DNA from: Polymyxa betae
Taxonomy: Eukaryota > Endomyxa > Phytomyxea > Plasmodiophorida > Plasmodiophoridae
Length of the DNA: 35,788 nt
NCBI GenBank assembly: GCA_003693705.1
Contig: RBZT01000739.1
Coordinates: forward strand, 1 to 35,788
Direction of reading: 5' to 3'
Part shown: positions 1 to 10,914 of the stretch, in pieces
How positions within the stretch are numbered: position 1 is the first letter of the stretch
Layout: each line of letters starts with the position of its first letter
The notes under the pieces: generated by a model
Seen by the model: the letters and a program-made list of their open reading frames with translations, nothing else
The model's database searches: none
Told to the model about the DNA's origin: nothing
Translations under genes and position numbers: made by a program

Positions 1-578
1 GCTTCATTCAGCTCAGTCCGTACGGTGTCCGTACGGACCTCTGGGAGTCGAGCCCAATATTATTAGAGTAGGTCTTCATACTTCATCAATGTTCGCATCT
101 TTAGTACGCATCAGATTTATGCGTCAGTCTTCGAGTCTTATTGCGGACGCAGTTCCATCAAACTGCGTACGCTATTTTTGGGAAAATCAGAAGTTTTATG
201 TAATTTTTAATAAATCTGATACACAGCGCGCGTATTGCGCAGGTGTACAGTTGTCAGTAAGACTATTCAAACACGATATAGATTTGTCATTGAATCTGAT
301 GGTAGCGTTTCGCACCGTCATTAATACTTACCCCGCTATCAAATGCTCTGCAAGTCGTGGCCTTGCTAGATGCCGATGTTCAAGTAAACCAGTGTCCCAT
401 GTTAGCGTTCGAGATCAGTTACAATCTGACCAGTTGGAAAATTCGGAACGTGGCAAGCTCCGGTCAGTGCAATTAGAAATCCGACTTGAACTATCTAAGA
501 AGAGATCTGACAGATGTGGGACTTCTGCTGCTTCGCCGTGAGGGCTCGACCTCAGAGGTCGGGTTAGAGTGGATCAGT

Positions 579-608
579 CTCCAAAATATGGACATCATTA
601 TTTTGGAG
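579..608. repeat. 10-bp inverted repeat (hairpin)
   Basis: Positions 579-588 and 599-608 are perfect reverse complements (CTCCAAAATA and TATTTTGGAG) around a 10-base loop. A second short palindrome, CGACCTC-AGA-GGTCG, lies just upstream at about 548-562. Apart from these, I see no convincing gene in positions 1-797; the open frames there have no recognisable domain and no clear splice pattern. The role of the hairpin is unknown. Confidence 0.4.
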
Positions 609-797
609 GTCACACTGCATGTGTATGATAATCCAGAGAGAACCCACATCCGGGATCTGTCTTTGCGATTGCAGGGCGCGATTTTCCTGTAGATTGGTTC
701 TATCCGCAGGATTTTCAACAAATTATTTATGGCTCATTATAATAAAAACAAAGCAAAACCTATAAGGGCCTGTCGCACCATACCTACCAAGTATTGA

Positions 798-1052
798 ACA
801 TCATGCATTATTGTACATAATCCTGGAGCCCAGGAAGAGGCTGATATCCAGTTCGAGGAAATCCACTTCTGTCACGATAAAATAAATGGCATTCAGCTAA
901 TGTCTTTCATCATTGCTGCAACTCTCTATTTCCTGAAGCCAGCATTGACAACAGTGTTTACGTTTCAGGCAAAAACTGGTGTGGGTTCCGGGATGGCTGT
1001 AAGTGCAGCCCTGTTGGCATCCGCGGCCACAGAGGCAGTGACCATCAGCTGA
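798..1052 (+). other. Unassigned open frame with hydrophobic segment (possible last exon)
   Basis: An 84-codon frame runs from just after a stop at 795 to a TGA at 1050-1052. Its first ATG is at 900, which would give a 50-residue peptide. The first half is acidic and polar (EEADIQFEEIHF), followed by a hydrophobic stretch (FIIAATLYFLKPALTTVF) and a small-residue stretch (VSAALLASAATEAV). This composition is more protein-like than the surrounding frames. It could be the terminal exon of a membrane protein whose earlier exons I cannot find, or a small membrane protein. It ends 22 bases before the SLC19 start. No family was recognised. Confidence 0.25.
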
Positions 1053-1074
1053 CGGTATCGGTCCGGCTCAAATA

Positions 1075-2761
1075 ATGGAGTCGGCCGATAAAGACGCAGC
1101 GCTGACGATTGCTGAGGATTGGCCCTCGAAAACGCCGCCTCATCCTGGGCGACGGACGTTGATCTTCACGGCCACGCTGCTGCTGTTGGTTCTGTTCGAG
1201 TCGATCAATCCGCCTGAGAGTTATATCCACCAGTTTCTTGAGAAGGCTAAACATTTGCCTGCGGACGATATACCTAGATATGGTTCGCCATTTCCGACAT
1301 TATTCATGATCGTAACAATTCTTGTGTAGCGATTCCGTTCTTCACATATGGGCAGTTAATTGGGTTCCTGCCTTTAACACTGTTATCGGAACTGGTTGGG
1401 AAATGCTGCTACGTCATTGCATTAGGTACTTTCATCCCCGGCCTGCTCGAAGACATCTCATTATGTCAGGGCTCTCGCTTCGGATTGGCTCCAGTTTACT
1501 GCACTTGTTGGGGCCGGCTTCTATGCTATTACCGCATCAGATTGCAAGGGGCATGTACGGCCTGGCCAGCGCCAGCAAAGTCGCCATCAAAGCTCATGCC
1601 TATGCGAACCTACCCCATGATGCCTACCTCGCCATTGTATGTGAATTGTCATGTCGTCTACCATTGGTCTCTGATCTTTCATAGACCGGATATATGAAGG
1701 CCGTTAATCTCGTGGCCCATGTCATGGGCGGCACATTGGGATTCGTCTTCTATCGCGGCGGCCTGGATTGGTCGGTGGCATTCTCTGTCCAGGTCGCTTG
1801 CCTTTCTGTAGCGATGATCGCTTTCACTGCCAACTTCATCACATCTGCATTTACTACCAAGGTGGAAAGATCCAGTTTGTTGCTGCACACATTCTTCAAA
1901 AAAGCAAATTTCTCAGTAGTTGATTGTTGCGATGATGCTGAATCCAATTGCTTGCTATAGATGGAGACCGCCAAACCATTTCGTCGAAGAGACTCGTTTC
2001 GTGAATTCTCCCAGACGTTCTGGGAGACGTACAGGACGAACCGAATTCTTGCGGCGATCACGATCTGGGCCATCATTATGGATTCGCTTCAGCTTTGCTT
2101 CCAGACGCAGAAGTCGTCGCTGATTCATGCGATCGACATTAGCGCCAAAAGCAATGGCTTAGCTGTCGCTGGCTGTAGGCTTGCTTCTGCCTTAGTCACA
2201 TTCCTAATCGGCCGCTATCCATCACTCACTGTATGAGTAATCTCTTTTCCGTCTGGTCTGTTTACGTTGAAGTCTTTTTCCTATTTCAGTTTGGAGTGGA
2301 TATTTATACTCTAATTAGAAGGGATTTCGCATTGAATGGCTATATGGAGCTGCCCTAATAATGGCAATGGCTATCTTCACAGCTGGATATGCTTGGCATG
2401 TATATATTGTATATGGTTCTTTCCTCGTATACGGCGTCATATCTGACGCTTGCCTTTGCATCGCGACGGCTCATATCGCCCTGGAGTAATTCGAAATTTC
2501 ACGCTGAGCTCATTCATCCAGCTGAATGTTGTTTGTAGAAGCCCAGCGTCGATTCGTGGATGGGTGTTGTTCGGCAACCAGTTCCTGGCGATTTTGATGG
2601 CGTCATTGGTTCAGTTCGTTTTCGGTTCGATTCTGTTGTTGGGCATTCGGTGGATATATTTCGGGTTAGCGGTCATTGCTCTGATTACTCCCATCGTGCT
2701 AGCACCGTTAGCTCGTACCAGTAGCAGAGTACAAGATGCTTTCTCCATTAACTCCCACTAG
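1075..2761 (+). CDS. SLC19-family folate/thiamine carrier
   Basis: Seven exons: 1075-1282, 1330-1425, 1470-1636, 1685-1915, 1961-2230, 2319-2485 and 2539-2761, giving 453 residues, near the family's lower size. The first ATG after an in-frame stop at 1039 was taken as start. The product should be a plasma-membrane, major-facilitator-fold carrier importing folate or thiamine. Recognition rests on order and spacing of SLC19 landmarks: the NPPESYIHQFL segment after TM1 (animal RPSEPFLTPYL), the YGLASASKVA helix (animal YGVATATEVA), then LVAHVMGGTLG. The C-terminal half has the expected further hydrophobic segments, for example AALIMAMAIFTAGY and FLAILMASLVQFVFGSI. Intron 5 (88 nt) was extended to the TAG at 2318 to restore the frame. 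Substrate cannot be told from sequence; folate, thiamine and other vitamins are all known in the family. Confidence 0.82.
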
Positions 2762-3026
2762 TCCATAAACATGTCAAAACCAGATTGAGGCGCTTTCTTG
2801 CTGTAGCTTAACCTTGAATCTATCAGTACAATGAGAGATAATACACCTTTCAGTTGCTTAACAAAGTCCTGCAAATATCACTATCTGTTTTGATCACGAT
2901 GTGTTTCATACTTTCACTCCGCTTAAACAGAGAACCTATTCTTGATTTCCAGTTTATCAAAAATTGTTCTAAATGATACGTATTGTCAGCAGATCGTAAG
3001 GGTACAATCAATTTCCGTGCTTATTG

Positions 3027-3500
3027 ATGGCTGACGTCGACGATCAGGGCGGCCCATCAGAACTAGAAGGATTGTCGCTGAAAAATACTGCCACTGATCA
3101 GCCACCGTCTTCATCAGCATCACAACGAGATGTTCGGGCTGTGCTGCTTCAACGAACGGGAATGACGCCAAGAGGTAACTTTATTCATGATCGCAGAGCA
3201 GGTTTCTTACTGATGCTGACAGATGCGTTTAGCTGGCTCTATGCGAGTCGTGGCCTCTATAAAATGAAGGAATACCATTTGGTTGTTGATGCTCTAAGTT
3301 ATTGCCTCAGAAACAGCAAGACTCAAAGAGAAGCCCAGCATCTGCTGGCGTTTTCGCTGTTCCATTTAAAGCAGTATAAAGCGGCAACACCAGCCTTCTA
3401 TAAATCCGTCAAACTAGGGAATGATAGCGATTGGCAGCCGCTAATAGAACTCTGTATTGATCATCCTGATATCGAATTCGTATCCGCAATAAAGCACTGA
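3027..3500 (+). CDS. Small TPR-like protein
   Basis: A single open frame of 157 residues starting at the ATG at 3027. The N-terminal 40 residues are polar and Ser/Gln-rich and probably disordered. Residues about 75-145 form helical hairpins resembling two tetratricopeptide units: LYKMKEYHLVVDALSYCL followed by HLLAFSLFHLKQYKAATPAF. TPR units usually bind partner proteins. The arrangement resembles the cytosolic domain of the fission protein FIS1, but there is no C-terminal membrane anchor, so I do not call it FIS1. The protein ends shortly after the second helical pair. No signal peptide is seen. It sits between the carrier and STK19, with no sign of shared function. Confidence 0.55.
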   Translation: MADVDDQGGPSELEGLSLKNTATDQPPSSSASQRDVRAVLLQRTGMTPRGNFIHDRRAGFLLMLTDAFSWLYASRGLYKMKEYHLVVDALSYCLRNSKTQREAQHLLAFSLFHLKQYKAATPAFYKSVKLGNDSDWQPLIELCIDHPDIEFVSAIKH

Positions 3501-3740
3501 ACCAGAACCTAAAATATATAAACTCATATATAACATATTCAACAAAAATTGACAGTAAATGTGAATCGCCAGAATAGGTGTGAATTCTGCCTGTGCCCTG
3601 CGAACAAGTTCTGCAACATTTCTGAAAGATTTTTTCGTTTGTTTCTGAGGGAGAAAAATGCGTGTTATCAAGCGTCTCAAAGCAGAAATTGCAAAATAAG
3701 AAGTATTAATATAATAACATACCGGTAAAAGTCGTCGGTC

Positions 3741-4904
3741 ATGTATGCATTAAGACTTGGCGGTAGACACCCTCAGGTACAGCAGGACGAAAGCAGCAAC
3801 GTATTCGCCGATGATTTTGACGACAATGACTTCATAATCGATCGATGCCATGAGACTCTGGGCGCTATCGATCACTTGTTAGACCGGCCTGTAGTTTCCT
3901 AACTCTTTGCTGCTACTTTGCTATAACGTATGACAGGCCTCTCATCAAGATCGTTTCAGATGGCCACAGTTTGTCTTAAAACATCATCTGTACACTGTCA
4001 TTACGGATAGGTCTGCGAGTCCCTGCTTCACTTTAGCTTTTGCTTTAACCGTATATTTCTATATGCATCATTTTTCCAATTCTTTTTTTCTGCTCAAGTC
4101 CTGGGACAGTAAGGACTCAAATCCCTTTTTCTGTATTTTGATTTCAATTCTGTTTGCACTTTATTATTCAACGTTTGACTGTTTCACTTAGATGTCAAGT
4201 TGACCACGATATCGAGCAGCTTCAAGCTCGAAACGTCATTCGTTTGATTCGAATTGACAGAATCCCACCTTCTCCTCTCATCATTATAATCAAGACTCGG
4301 GATTTGGCGAATGTCCTTCATCAGAAGGCTCCATCGTCTCTTATTACAAGTCCATTACTTTAAGGTCGTCTAGCAAGTCTGCTCACCGTTTCGAATAGGC
4401 TCTTTTATCAAAATTCTTCCGAAATGTTGCAAGACCGAGATTTCTCGGGCTGAGCTTGTTCACTGTATGAAAGATGGAAACAGCTCTATAACGTGAGTTT
4501 AGTCACGACATCTCGATGCTGTCTGATTTTGTTTCAGAGAGCTTCTTGATCAGGGCTTAGTGGTGAATCTTGATGACACTACATTGAGGTTTTCAATCCC
4601 GGAGTGTGGCCGACTCGTGCATAATCTCATTCAAGGACGGTTGGAATTGGTCATGTTAATTAAGCGAAGAAAACAAAGTAGCAGCAGGTTATTGACCGTA
4701 ATGAACCCTGGTTTGTAATGGGATATCTGCTCAACAACGTTTCAGGCGGTTTCAAAACTCAAGCTAAAGAAGTCGACATTGACTTCTGAATTTATTGTAC
4801 AAGATTTACTTGCGTTAGGCGTTCTTGAACGGTCTTGGAGCTCTCTCCCCAAAGATAGTACTGATCCTGTTATCGTGATTGGGGACGAATCGATTATCAT
4901 ATGA
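3741..4904 (+). CDS. STK19: STK19-like winged-helix protein
   Basis: Six exons: 3741-3890, 3970-4010, 4192-4349, 4399-4492, 4538-4697 and 4746-4904, with all phases matching and a total of 253 residues, about the length of the human protein. Despite its name, STK19 is now understood as a nuclear winged-helix DNA-binding protein acting in transcription-coupled nucleotide excision repair. Matches to the family run the whole length: an acidic N-terminus (FADDFDDNDF), the KHHLYTVITDR helix followed by VDHDIEQLQARNVIRLIRI, the KILPKCCKTEISRAELV segment, and the FSIPECGRLVHNLIQGR wing that corresponds to the animal SIPGAGRF region. No protein-kinase motifs are present, as expected. The tail is SLPKDSTDPVIVIGDES, matching the usual short acidic end. 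Confidence 0.85.
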
Positions 4905-5329
4905 GGATCTATTTTATCCATTGTCTCATCTGCGGCGATGATCAAAACTCTGAACGAACTTACTAATGGCAAAGCAATGGCATTTCGTTAACGCTATTCG
5001 CGTTCACAGGTTTACCACCCCTGATCTGGGATCATTAGGGAATTTGCTCATTTTCACGAAAAAATGACTTCGTTTTAAATCTACATCTACTTGTCTATAA
5101 TAATTCCTGATTGTGCTGGAAAATACTGTTCCGAAGGTGATAGCACCTTCCGTTGATCACTTTCAGCAACCTATTTATTTCCATTCCATTCCTTACCTGC
5201 TCTAATATAAGAAGATTTCAATACAAGAAATTCACAAAAAGCAAAACCTATGCCCTCCCTCAAAAAATTTCTCATTTTTTGCCGAAGTGTAGATTTTTTT
5301 ACTGAGATGGCCGCAAAATCGTCCTGGAG
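4905..5329. other. Intergenic region
   Basis: This 425-base AT-rich stretch separates STK19 from the ITP pyrophosphatase gene. It has T- and A-runs close to the downstream start (5268-5300) and no frame or splice pattern I would defend as coding. It presumably holds the 3' end of STK19 and the promoter of the next gene. An upstream out-of-frame ATG at 5307 precedes the chosen ITPA start. Confidence 0.5.
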
Positions 5330-6264
5330 ATGGCGCCCAAGCTCACGTTTGTGACCGGTAATGCCAATAAGCTTCGTGAGGTCCAGGCTATTATCGGCTC
5401 GGTTGTCGACCTAACCAGCGCCACCATCGATCGTATGCAGAGATTTTGTGCTGCAATATATGATGGCAGTTGCTGATGAGATCTCAGTTCCTGAGCTCCA
5501 GGGTGAACCGGAGGAAATATCTAGTCGTAAATGCGAGCTAGCTGCTGAGAAGCTTCAAAGACCAGTACTCGTGGAAGACACCTGCCTCTGTTTCAATGCA
5601 TTGAAAGGCTTGCCAGGGCCTTATGTAAAATGGTAATCTGCTCTCAAGAGAGGTTTTATTTGCTACTTTCGGATTTGAGAACTCTTAACGAAGGCTAAGT
5701 CTTCATTGTACGTTTCGGTTTCTTTTTGCATGAGCTGTTCACAGCTTGAGATTCTTTTGCACTCTTCTTCTTGATAACCTTGCTTTTAGGTTTCTGGAAA
5801 AGACCGGTCATGAAGGATTGAACAATCTACTAGCTGCATATCCCGACAAATCAGCGTCAGTTATTTTAGCTGGACAGTATACGCTTCCTATCTGACCTTT
5901 ATCATTAGCTATGCGTTATGTACGTTTGGATTTTCAGCCGGGCCTGGTCATAAACCCTTGATATTTTCTGGCACTTGCGATGTATTGATTGGTTTGAAAT
6001 TATAAACTGTGTGGATTGAGCGCTATTTAGGGCACAATTGTCCCAGCTCGGGGTCCTGCAAAATTCGGCTGGGATCCAGTATTTCAACCCAACGGATTTA
6101 CCAAGACGTAATATCGATTAGCAACGACCGATATCTAACTAAACTGGTTTTGCAGATTTGCTGAGATGTCTTCGGAAGACAAGAACTCCATCTCGCATCG
6201 TTTTCGGGCCTTGTCGAAAGTTGTCGAATATCTCAATTCGAATGGCGATAATTTCAATCATTAG
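5330..6264 (+). CDS. ITPA: Inosine triphosphate pyrophosphatase
   Basis: Six exons: 5330-5432, 5470-5632, 5790-5855, 5909-5981, 6031-6107 and 6156-6264, giving 196 residues against about 194 in animals. The enzyme hydrolyses ITP, dITP and XTP to the monophosphate plus pyrophosphate in the cytosol, keeping deaminated purines out of DNA and RNA. Family signatures are all present: the nucleotide-binding [12 protein letters not shown] at the N-terminus, [14 protein letters not shown], the catalytic-site stretch [44 protein letters not shown] and the closing [19 protein letters not shown]. The first intron is only 37 nt (5433-5469), which is the least certain boundary, but it is the one that keeps the frame. 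Gene is complete with no missing active-site segment. Confidence 0.93.
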
Positions 6265-6624
6265 CATCTCTTTAACTACAAAAGAAATTCAATTTTTTTG
6301 CTCATTTGAAAACGTGTCGTTATCGAAACAACTTCTGAAAGTGTCCTGCATCCATCAGTCTATAGAGCATGATGTATCTCTATTTATAAAGAGAACCTAC
6401 GGTAGGCTCTTGCCGGCCTAAGCTCACGCTGTGGTTTATAGTGCCTTGCCGCACACACAACGAAAGGTGTAAATATTTCAGTACAATCCAATCTATCATT
6501 GCCTGTCGAAGAGAGGATCCAGATCCACTTTGTCATAAGCTCAAAGCCCAGAACCGACCGAAACCAAAACTAGTGAACGGCGCTTCTTCGCACAATCGCT
6601 AAGGCTCGATCGAACATCCTCTAT
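6265..6624. other. Intergenic region
   Basis: A 360-base gap between the ITPA stop and the nitrate reductase start. A short open frame continues through 6421 in another phase, but it is AT-rich and has no recognisable domain. It most likely contains the ITPA 3' UTR and the nitrate reductase promoter. I see no clear nitrate-regulatory motif. Confidence 0.45.
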
Positions 6625-9330
6625 ATGGAGAATCCAGACAACTGGGTTGAACGCAGCGAAGACCTGATTCCTTTAACAGGTATTGCGAATCCTTTAACTT
6701 TTTCCCTGGAAGCGAAAGGACACCCATCCGCTTACACAAAGTTGAGCCCCATGACCCCATAACCCCATGAGACTCCATCTGATACCAGGGAACGGCCTCC
6801 TCCCAGTCAATTGCTAATGTATTCTAACAGGTCCGCATCCCTTCAATGCAGAACCACCCATCGATCAGCTCTTTGATAGCGGGTTTGTGACCCCAACGCC
6901 TCTTCATTACGTCAGGAACCATGGCCCAGTCCCGCGCCTCGATTGGGAAACGCATCAGATCCGGATCAGCGGCCAGGTGCGTGAGCCGATCACGCTCTCC
7001 ATGAACGACCTGACGAACAAGTTCACTTCTATCGAAAGGATGGTGACAATTGTCTGCGATGGGAACCGAAGAAAGGAAGTCAACGTGATCAAACGATCGA
7101 AAGGATTCAATTGGGGACCCGGTGCTATTTCCACAGCTCTCTGGAGAGGTAACAAGGTTTTGGTGTTGGTAGAAAGCTGACAAAGCTTGCGAAGTCAGCG
7201 ATGTTTCTGAACTTTGAAACCCTTGTTTTTATTTGAATTGAATTTCCTTTGTCATTTGACCAATGTTTCCTCGTTTTGATATGCTCAAATTGTGCAGAAG
7301 GACCGTGTAAGAATGATTTGCTAAATTTGATCATTATTGCAGGAGTGCTTGTGAAGGACATCTTAGATTACGCAGGAGGCGCTGATGACGAAGCCAGATA
7401 TGTCTGGTTTACAAGCTGCGATGAGCTCCATCATGAGCCATATGGGACTTGTATTCCCTCCGGTCGTGTCCAAGATGTGGAAAGCGACGTCATGCTGGCC
7501 TACGAGATGAACGGAGAACGGCTCACGCCGGATCACGGCTACCCTGTCCGCTTGATCGTCCCGGGATATATCGGTGGCCGAATGGTGAAGTGGCTCAGCG
7601 AGATCCATGTCTCGGTAGACTTGACATCAAACTGGCATCATTACTATGATAATCGTTTCATGCCACCCTATATTGATTCTGACGAGAAAGCCGAGGCTGG
7701 CGGATTCTGGAAAGACGAGCGGTTTACGCTCTACCAGCTCAACATCAATTCGGTTATCGTAAAGCCGGGCGCGGGCGAAGTGATTGAGCTCGTGGATATT
7801 ATGAAGCTCACTTATGACATCTCCGGTTATGCCTACACCGGCGACGGCCGCCGCATTCAAAGCATCGAGATCTCGCTGAATTCTGGCAAGACCTGGGACT
7901 CGGCTGACATTCATTATCCGGCCGGGGTCGCCCCCGCGATGGGTACGACCACTGTTCCGCATTGCTGGATGTGGTGCCATTGGACCAAGACAGTGCCAAT
8001 CTGGCGTTTGATTGGCCCCGGCGAGATCCTGGTACGGGCTTGGGACGAATCATTCAATACGCAACCGAAAACAATTACCTGGAATCTTCTCGGGATGATG
8101 AATAACTCGTGGTATCGGGTCAAGATCCACACCGAGACCGCACCGTCGCCGCATCTTGTATTCCAGCATCCTGTACGACCCGGGAAGCTAACAGGAGGGT
8201 GGATGGAACCGCCCACGCCTATCCAAATGTCGCAAACAGTGTGTCCGGATAGGAAGGTGGCCTGGGACGAAGTTCGTCATCATAATACGGCTGATTCACT
8301 TTGGATTGTGATTCATGGTCGCGTCTACGATGTTACCAGTTTTATGGATGAACATCCAGGTGGCGCCAGTCCTTTATTGATGCACGCTGCACAAGACGCT
8401 ACTGCATTGTTCGAAGAAATTCACGACGACTTAGCGAAACAGCAAGCGCAGACATTCTGCATTGGGAGCGTTCGTCCAGAATCGCAACGCCGTCATGTTT
8501 CAAGTCGGCCGAAGCAGCCGAACGTCGATGTTCTTGGTCGACCTATCGGATTATCTACGCGACACTGGGTCAAGGTTGTTATCACAGAAGTTGCGGCAGA
8601 ATCCCGAGATACGATCCGGTTCACTTTGTCTTTCGAAGTCAACAGTTTGCGAATGGCGTTGCCTTGGGGAAAACATATCTTGCTTGGAATGCCCCAGGAG
8701 GACTCAGAAGAAATCTTGATGCGTCCTTATACACCGATACGTCCGGTTACTGTTCAGGAAGACGATAGCTCCTTGACCTTGGTCATTAAAATCTATGAGA
8801 AAGGGCGTTTCACACAAAAATTGAAATGCTTGAAGATAGGTGACGATTTGCTGATGAAAGGTCCAGATGGCCATATTCTCTACGAAGGTCAAGGAAAATT
8901 CGATATTTCAGGACACTTTCTGTCAGCAAAGTGCTTGTCATTGCTTGCTGCAGGGACTGGCATTACTCCGATTTACCAGCTGACCAGAGCCGTGTTATCG
9001 GACCCGGAAGACAAAATTAAGATTAAGATTGTCTTTTCTAACAAGACGATTGGTGATATTCTTTTGAGAAAGGAGCTTGATGAAATCGCTGAGCGACACT
9101 CGGATCGAATTCAGGTCTATTATACGGTATCGGACATGAACAAAGAAGACGTTCTTGACTGGCCGTACGGCATCACCCGCATCACTTACGAGATGCTTGA
9201 ACAGCATTGTTTTGAACCACATCCAGATTCGATCGCCTTCGTATGCGGGCCGCAAGGTTTCGTAGATGCCGCAGCTGTTCCCTTCCTGGAACAACTTGGA
9301 TACGACGACGATCACTATTTCTTGTTTTAA
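6625..9330 (+). CDS. Assimilatory nitrate reductase, NAD(P)H
   Basis: Three exons (6625-6679, 6831-7148, 7343-9330; introns 151 and 194 nt) encode 786 residues. It reduces nitrate to nitrite in the cytosol, the first step of nitrate assimilation, passing electrons NAD(P)H to FAD to heme to molybdenum cofactor. Domains in order: a molybdopterin domain of sulfite-oxidase fold (residues about 40-410) with the Mo-ligating Cys94 in TIVCDGNRRKE and the IVPGYIGGRMVKWL signature; a cytochrome b5 domain (about 425-495) with heme ligands His462 in EHPGG and His485; an FAD domain with RPYTP at about 585; and the NAD domain with GTGITP at about 662 and CGPQGF at about 759. It ends in Phe as the family does. 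The N-terminal extension is short. All catalytic elements are intact. Cofactor preference (NADH or NADPH) is undetermined. No nitrate transporter or nitrite reductase is in the window. Confidence 0.95.
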
Positions 9331-9917
9331 AATTGTATCTTACCGTTTATAAATTGACTAAGAACTGGAAGATAAAAACTGGTGAAATAATCAATGAGAC
9401 CCTTGAGAGCTTGCTATTCTTCCTTAACTGCAAATATCTTGCTGTATCACCTAGATTTTGGAATGCGTCTGTTAGCATCACAGCAAAGAACCAGGAAGAG
9501 CTTATACCCGTGTCTGTTCCAGTATCAATCAGAATCGTGCTGCAAGGTGAAACCTCTGGCACATGTTATACATGCAAACGGTTTTGCCTGCTTTTGCCAG
9601 AACGTCAATCGGAGAGTTCCTGATATGAGACGTTTTACAGAAAGAGCCAAGAAGCAGTAACCGTCAACTCGACGATCGGGCAAGTCGGCAATGCTATCCG
9701 CAGGTCACCTGCGAGCCTGGGTCGCGACTCGCGAACACGAACAACATCTGACAGTTTCCTGATGCGCAAGGCTTGGTAGACGCCTTCTCCGATTAGACAA
9801 ACCTGATGATACTACGACCATTGATTCTGTTTACAAGCTTGTTGATCGTCGCTTAAATGATACCGTAACCTTTTTATAAGTTGATTAAGAATCCTATTAA
9901 GTATTTTAACGTCCTGA
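9331..9917. other. Convergent intergenic region
   Basis: This 587-base stretch lies between the 3' end of nitrate reductase and the 3' end of the minus-strand His-rich gene. Open frames exist (for example 9394-9660 plus) but show no domain, signal peptide or splice logic, and I regard them as chance. Short palindromes occur at about 9700-9712 (GCAGGT-C-ACCTGC) and GTCGCGAC nearby. It probably holds two converging 3' UTRs. Confidence 0.4.
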
Positions 9918-10578
9918 TCAGATATGATGGTGTCCGTGATCCCCATGATCCTCATGACCATCGTCGAAATCGTGGTCCCTGCATTTACATGTCATTAGCC
10001 GCAGCAAATTTTTCATCAACGGCCGCAATTACACAGAATCATCCTCTTCTGCCTCTTCCGAGTCGCTATCGAAATGCTCGTGGCTATGATGTTCAACTAA
10101 GTGGTTTATCGAATGAGCCTGCATTGTTCCGGTCAGCAACTTTGGAAAAATCAGGATGGAAGTTGTGACGTACATGATTCTCTGAGTGTGAATCTGTGCC
10201 CGTTACTTGAGCTGATATTGTGGCGGTCGTGGTGACCTTCACCTTGTCTTTTCCAATTCCCTATAAGTGAGCTTAGTAATGAATGCTGTCAATTGACCAA
10301 TATTGGTCTCTTCGACCTCTTTTGTGTGTTGACCACTGTCATGGTGAAGTTCGTGTTCTGCAATGAAAATGAGTTCGGAAGAAACGATATTGCAGCGGCA
10401 AACGACCTTCTTCCTCGTCGTTGTCTTCGTGGTCCACGAGATTATCGCCACCGTGGCCGAATTCGAATTCCGATCCCTTTATAAGGAATAATACTGATGA
10501 TAGTAACCATACGGTCAAATACAGCCTGAATCTGAATATAATAACAGTTCGTGACATTATTGCCAACTGAAGGGCCAT
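9918..10578 (-). CDS. Secreted His/Asp-rich protein A
   Basis: Five exons on the minus strand: 10578-10407, 10357-10298, 10260-10174, 10096-10033 and 9978-9918 (introns 49, 37, 77 and 54 nt), giving 147 residues with every phase matching. The ATG at 10578 or a second in-frame ATG seven codons on leads into a hydrophobic signal-peptide core (LYLTVWLLSSVLFLI). The mature part is very rich in His, Asp, Glu and Gly, with stretches such as HGGDNLVDHEDNDEEEE, EHHSHEHFDSDSEEAEED and a tail GHEDHGDHGHHH. Such composition suggests an exported divalent-metal-binding protein, but this is inference and no named domain is present. It belongs with the genes at 31287 and 34181 by composition and signal peptide. 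It is divergent from the Pro-rich gene at 10915 and convergent with nitrate reductase. No individual open frame here exceeds the 5' exon, so the gene is easy to miss. Confidence 0.62.
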
Positions 10579-10914
10579 CAATTGTTTCCAGCATCAAAAC
10601 CACCAACCTGATTGACACCTTCGATCCGATCACTGCAAATGCAATGACTCATACATCTGCTGCCTCCAGGTTTTTTGCATATCTTTATGCATATCAAGAG
10701 CATTCTTACGTATTGAAACTGATTATTCATATCTAGTATAGCCTACAGTTATTTTATATTTAAGAAATCGTGGTTGGTAGGCGAGTTTCTGGTTAAACTG
10801 GAGCTATGGTTGGATGGGACCAATTTGTCGTCATGACAAATCGGCCAGATATTGGTAGGATCTTCCACAATTCCGAGCCGAAATTCCAGCGTTCCGGCCA
10901 ATGTTTAATAACCG
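10579..10914. other. Divergent promoter region
   Basis: A 336-base region between two divergently transcribed secreted-protein genes. It should contain both promoters and 5' UTRs. I see no clear TATA box or repeated operator, only an AT-rich centre at about 10680-10760 and a near-palindrome TTTGTCGTCATGACAAA at 10827-10843 that reads GTC-ATGAC in its middle. Confidence 0.35.

Noticed and set aside
1-60. tRNA-like or structured RNA at the window start
   Set aside because: The repeated CCGTACGG palindromes suggested a hairpin, but no acceptor stem or T-loop consensus can be assembled.
89-541. 150-codon open frame at the window start
   Set aside because: No domain, signal peptide or splice logic, and codon composition is like flanking non-coding DNA. 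It is probably chance.
3027-3500. Call as mitochondrial fission protein FIS1
   Set aside because: The TPR-like helices fit loosely, but the C-terminal membrane anchor that defines FIS1 is missing.
3741-4904. Protein kinase activity for the STK19 gene
   Set aside because: No kinase motifs (no glycine loop, HRD or DFG); the sequence is winged-helix throughout.
9394-9660. 88-codon frame after nitrate reductase
   Set aside because: Lies in the expected 3' UTR, with no recognisable feature and no homology by eye.
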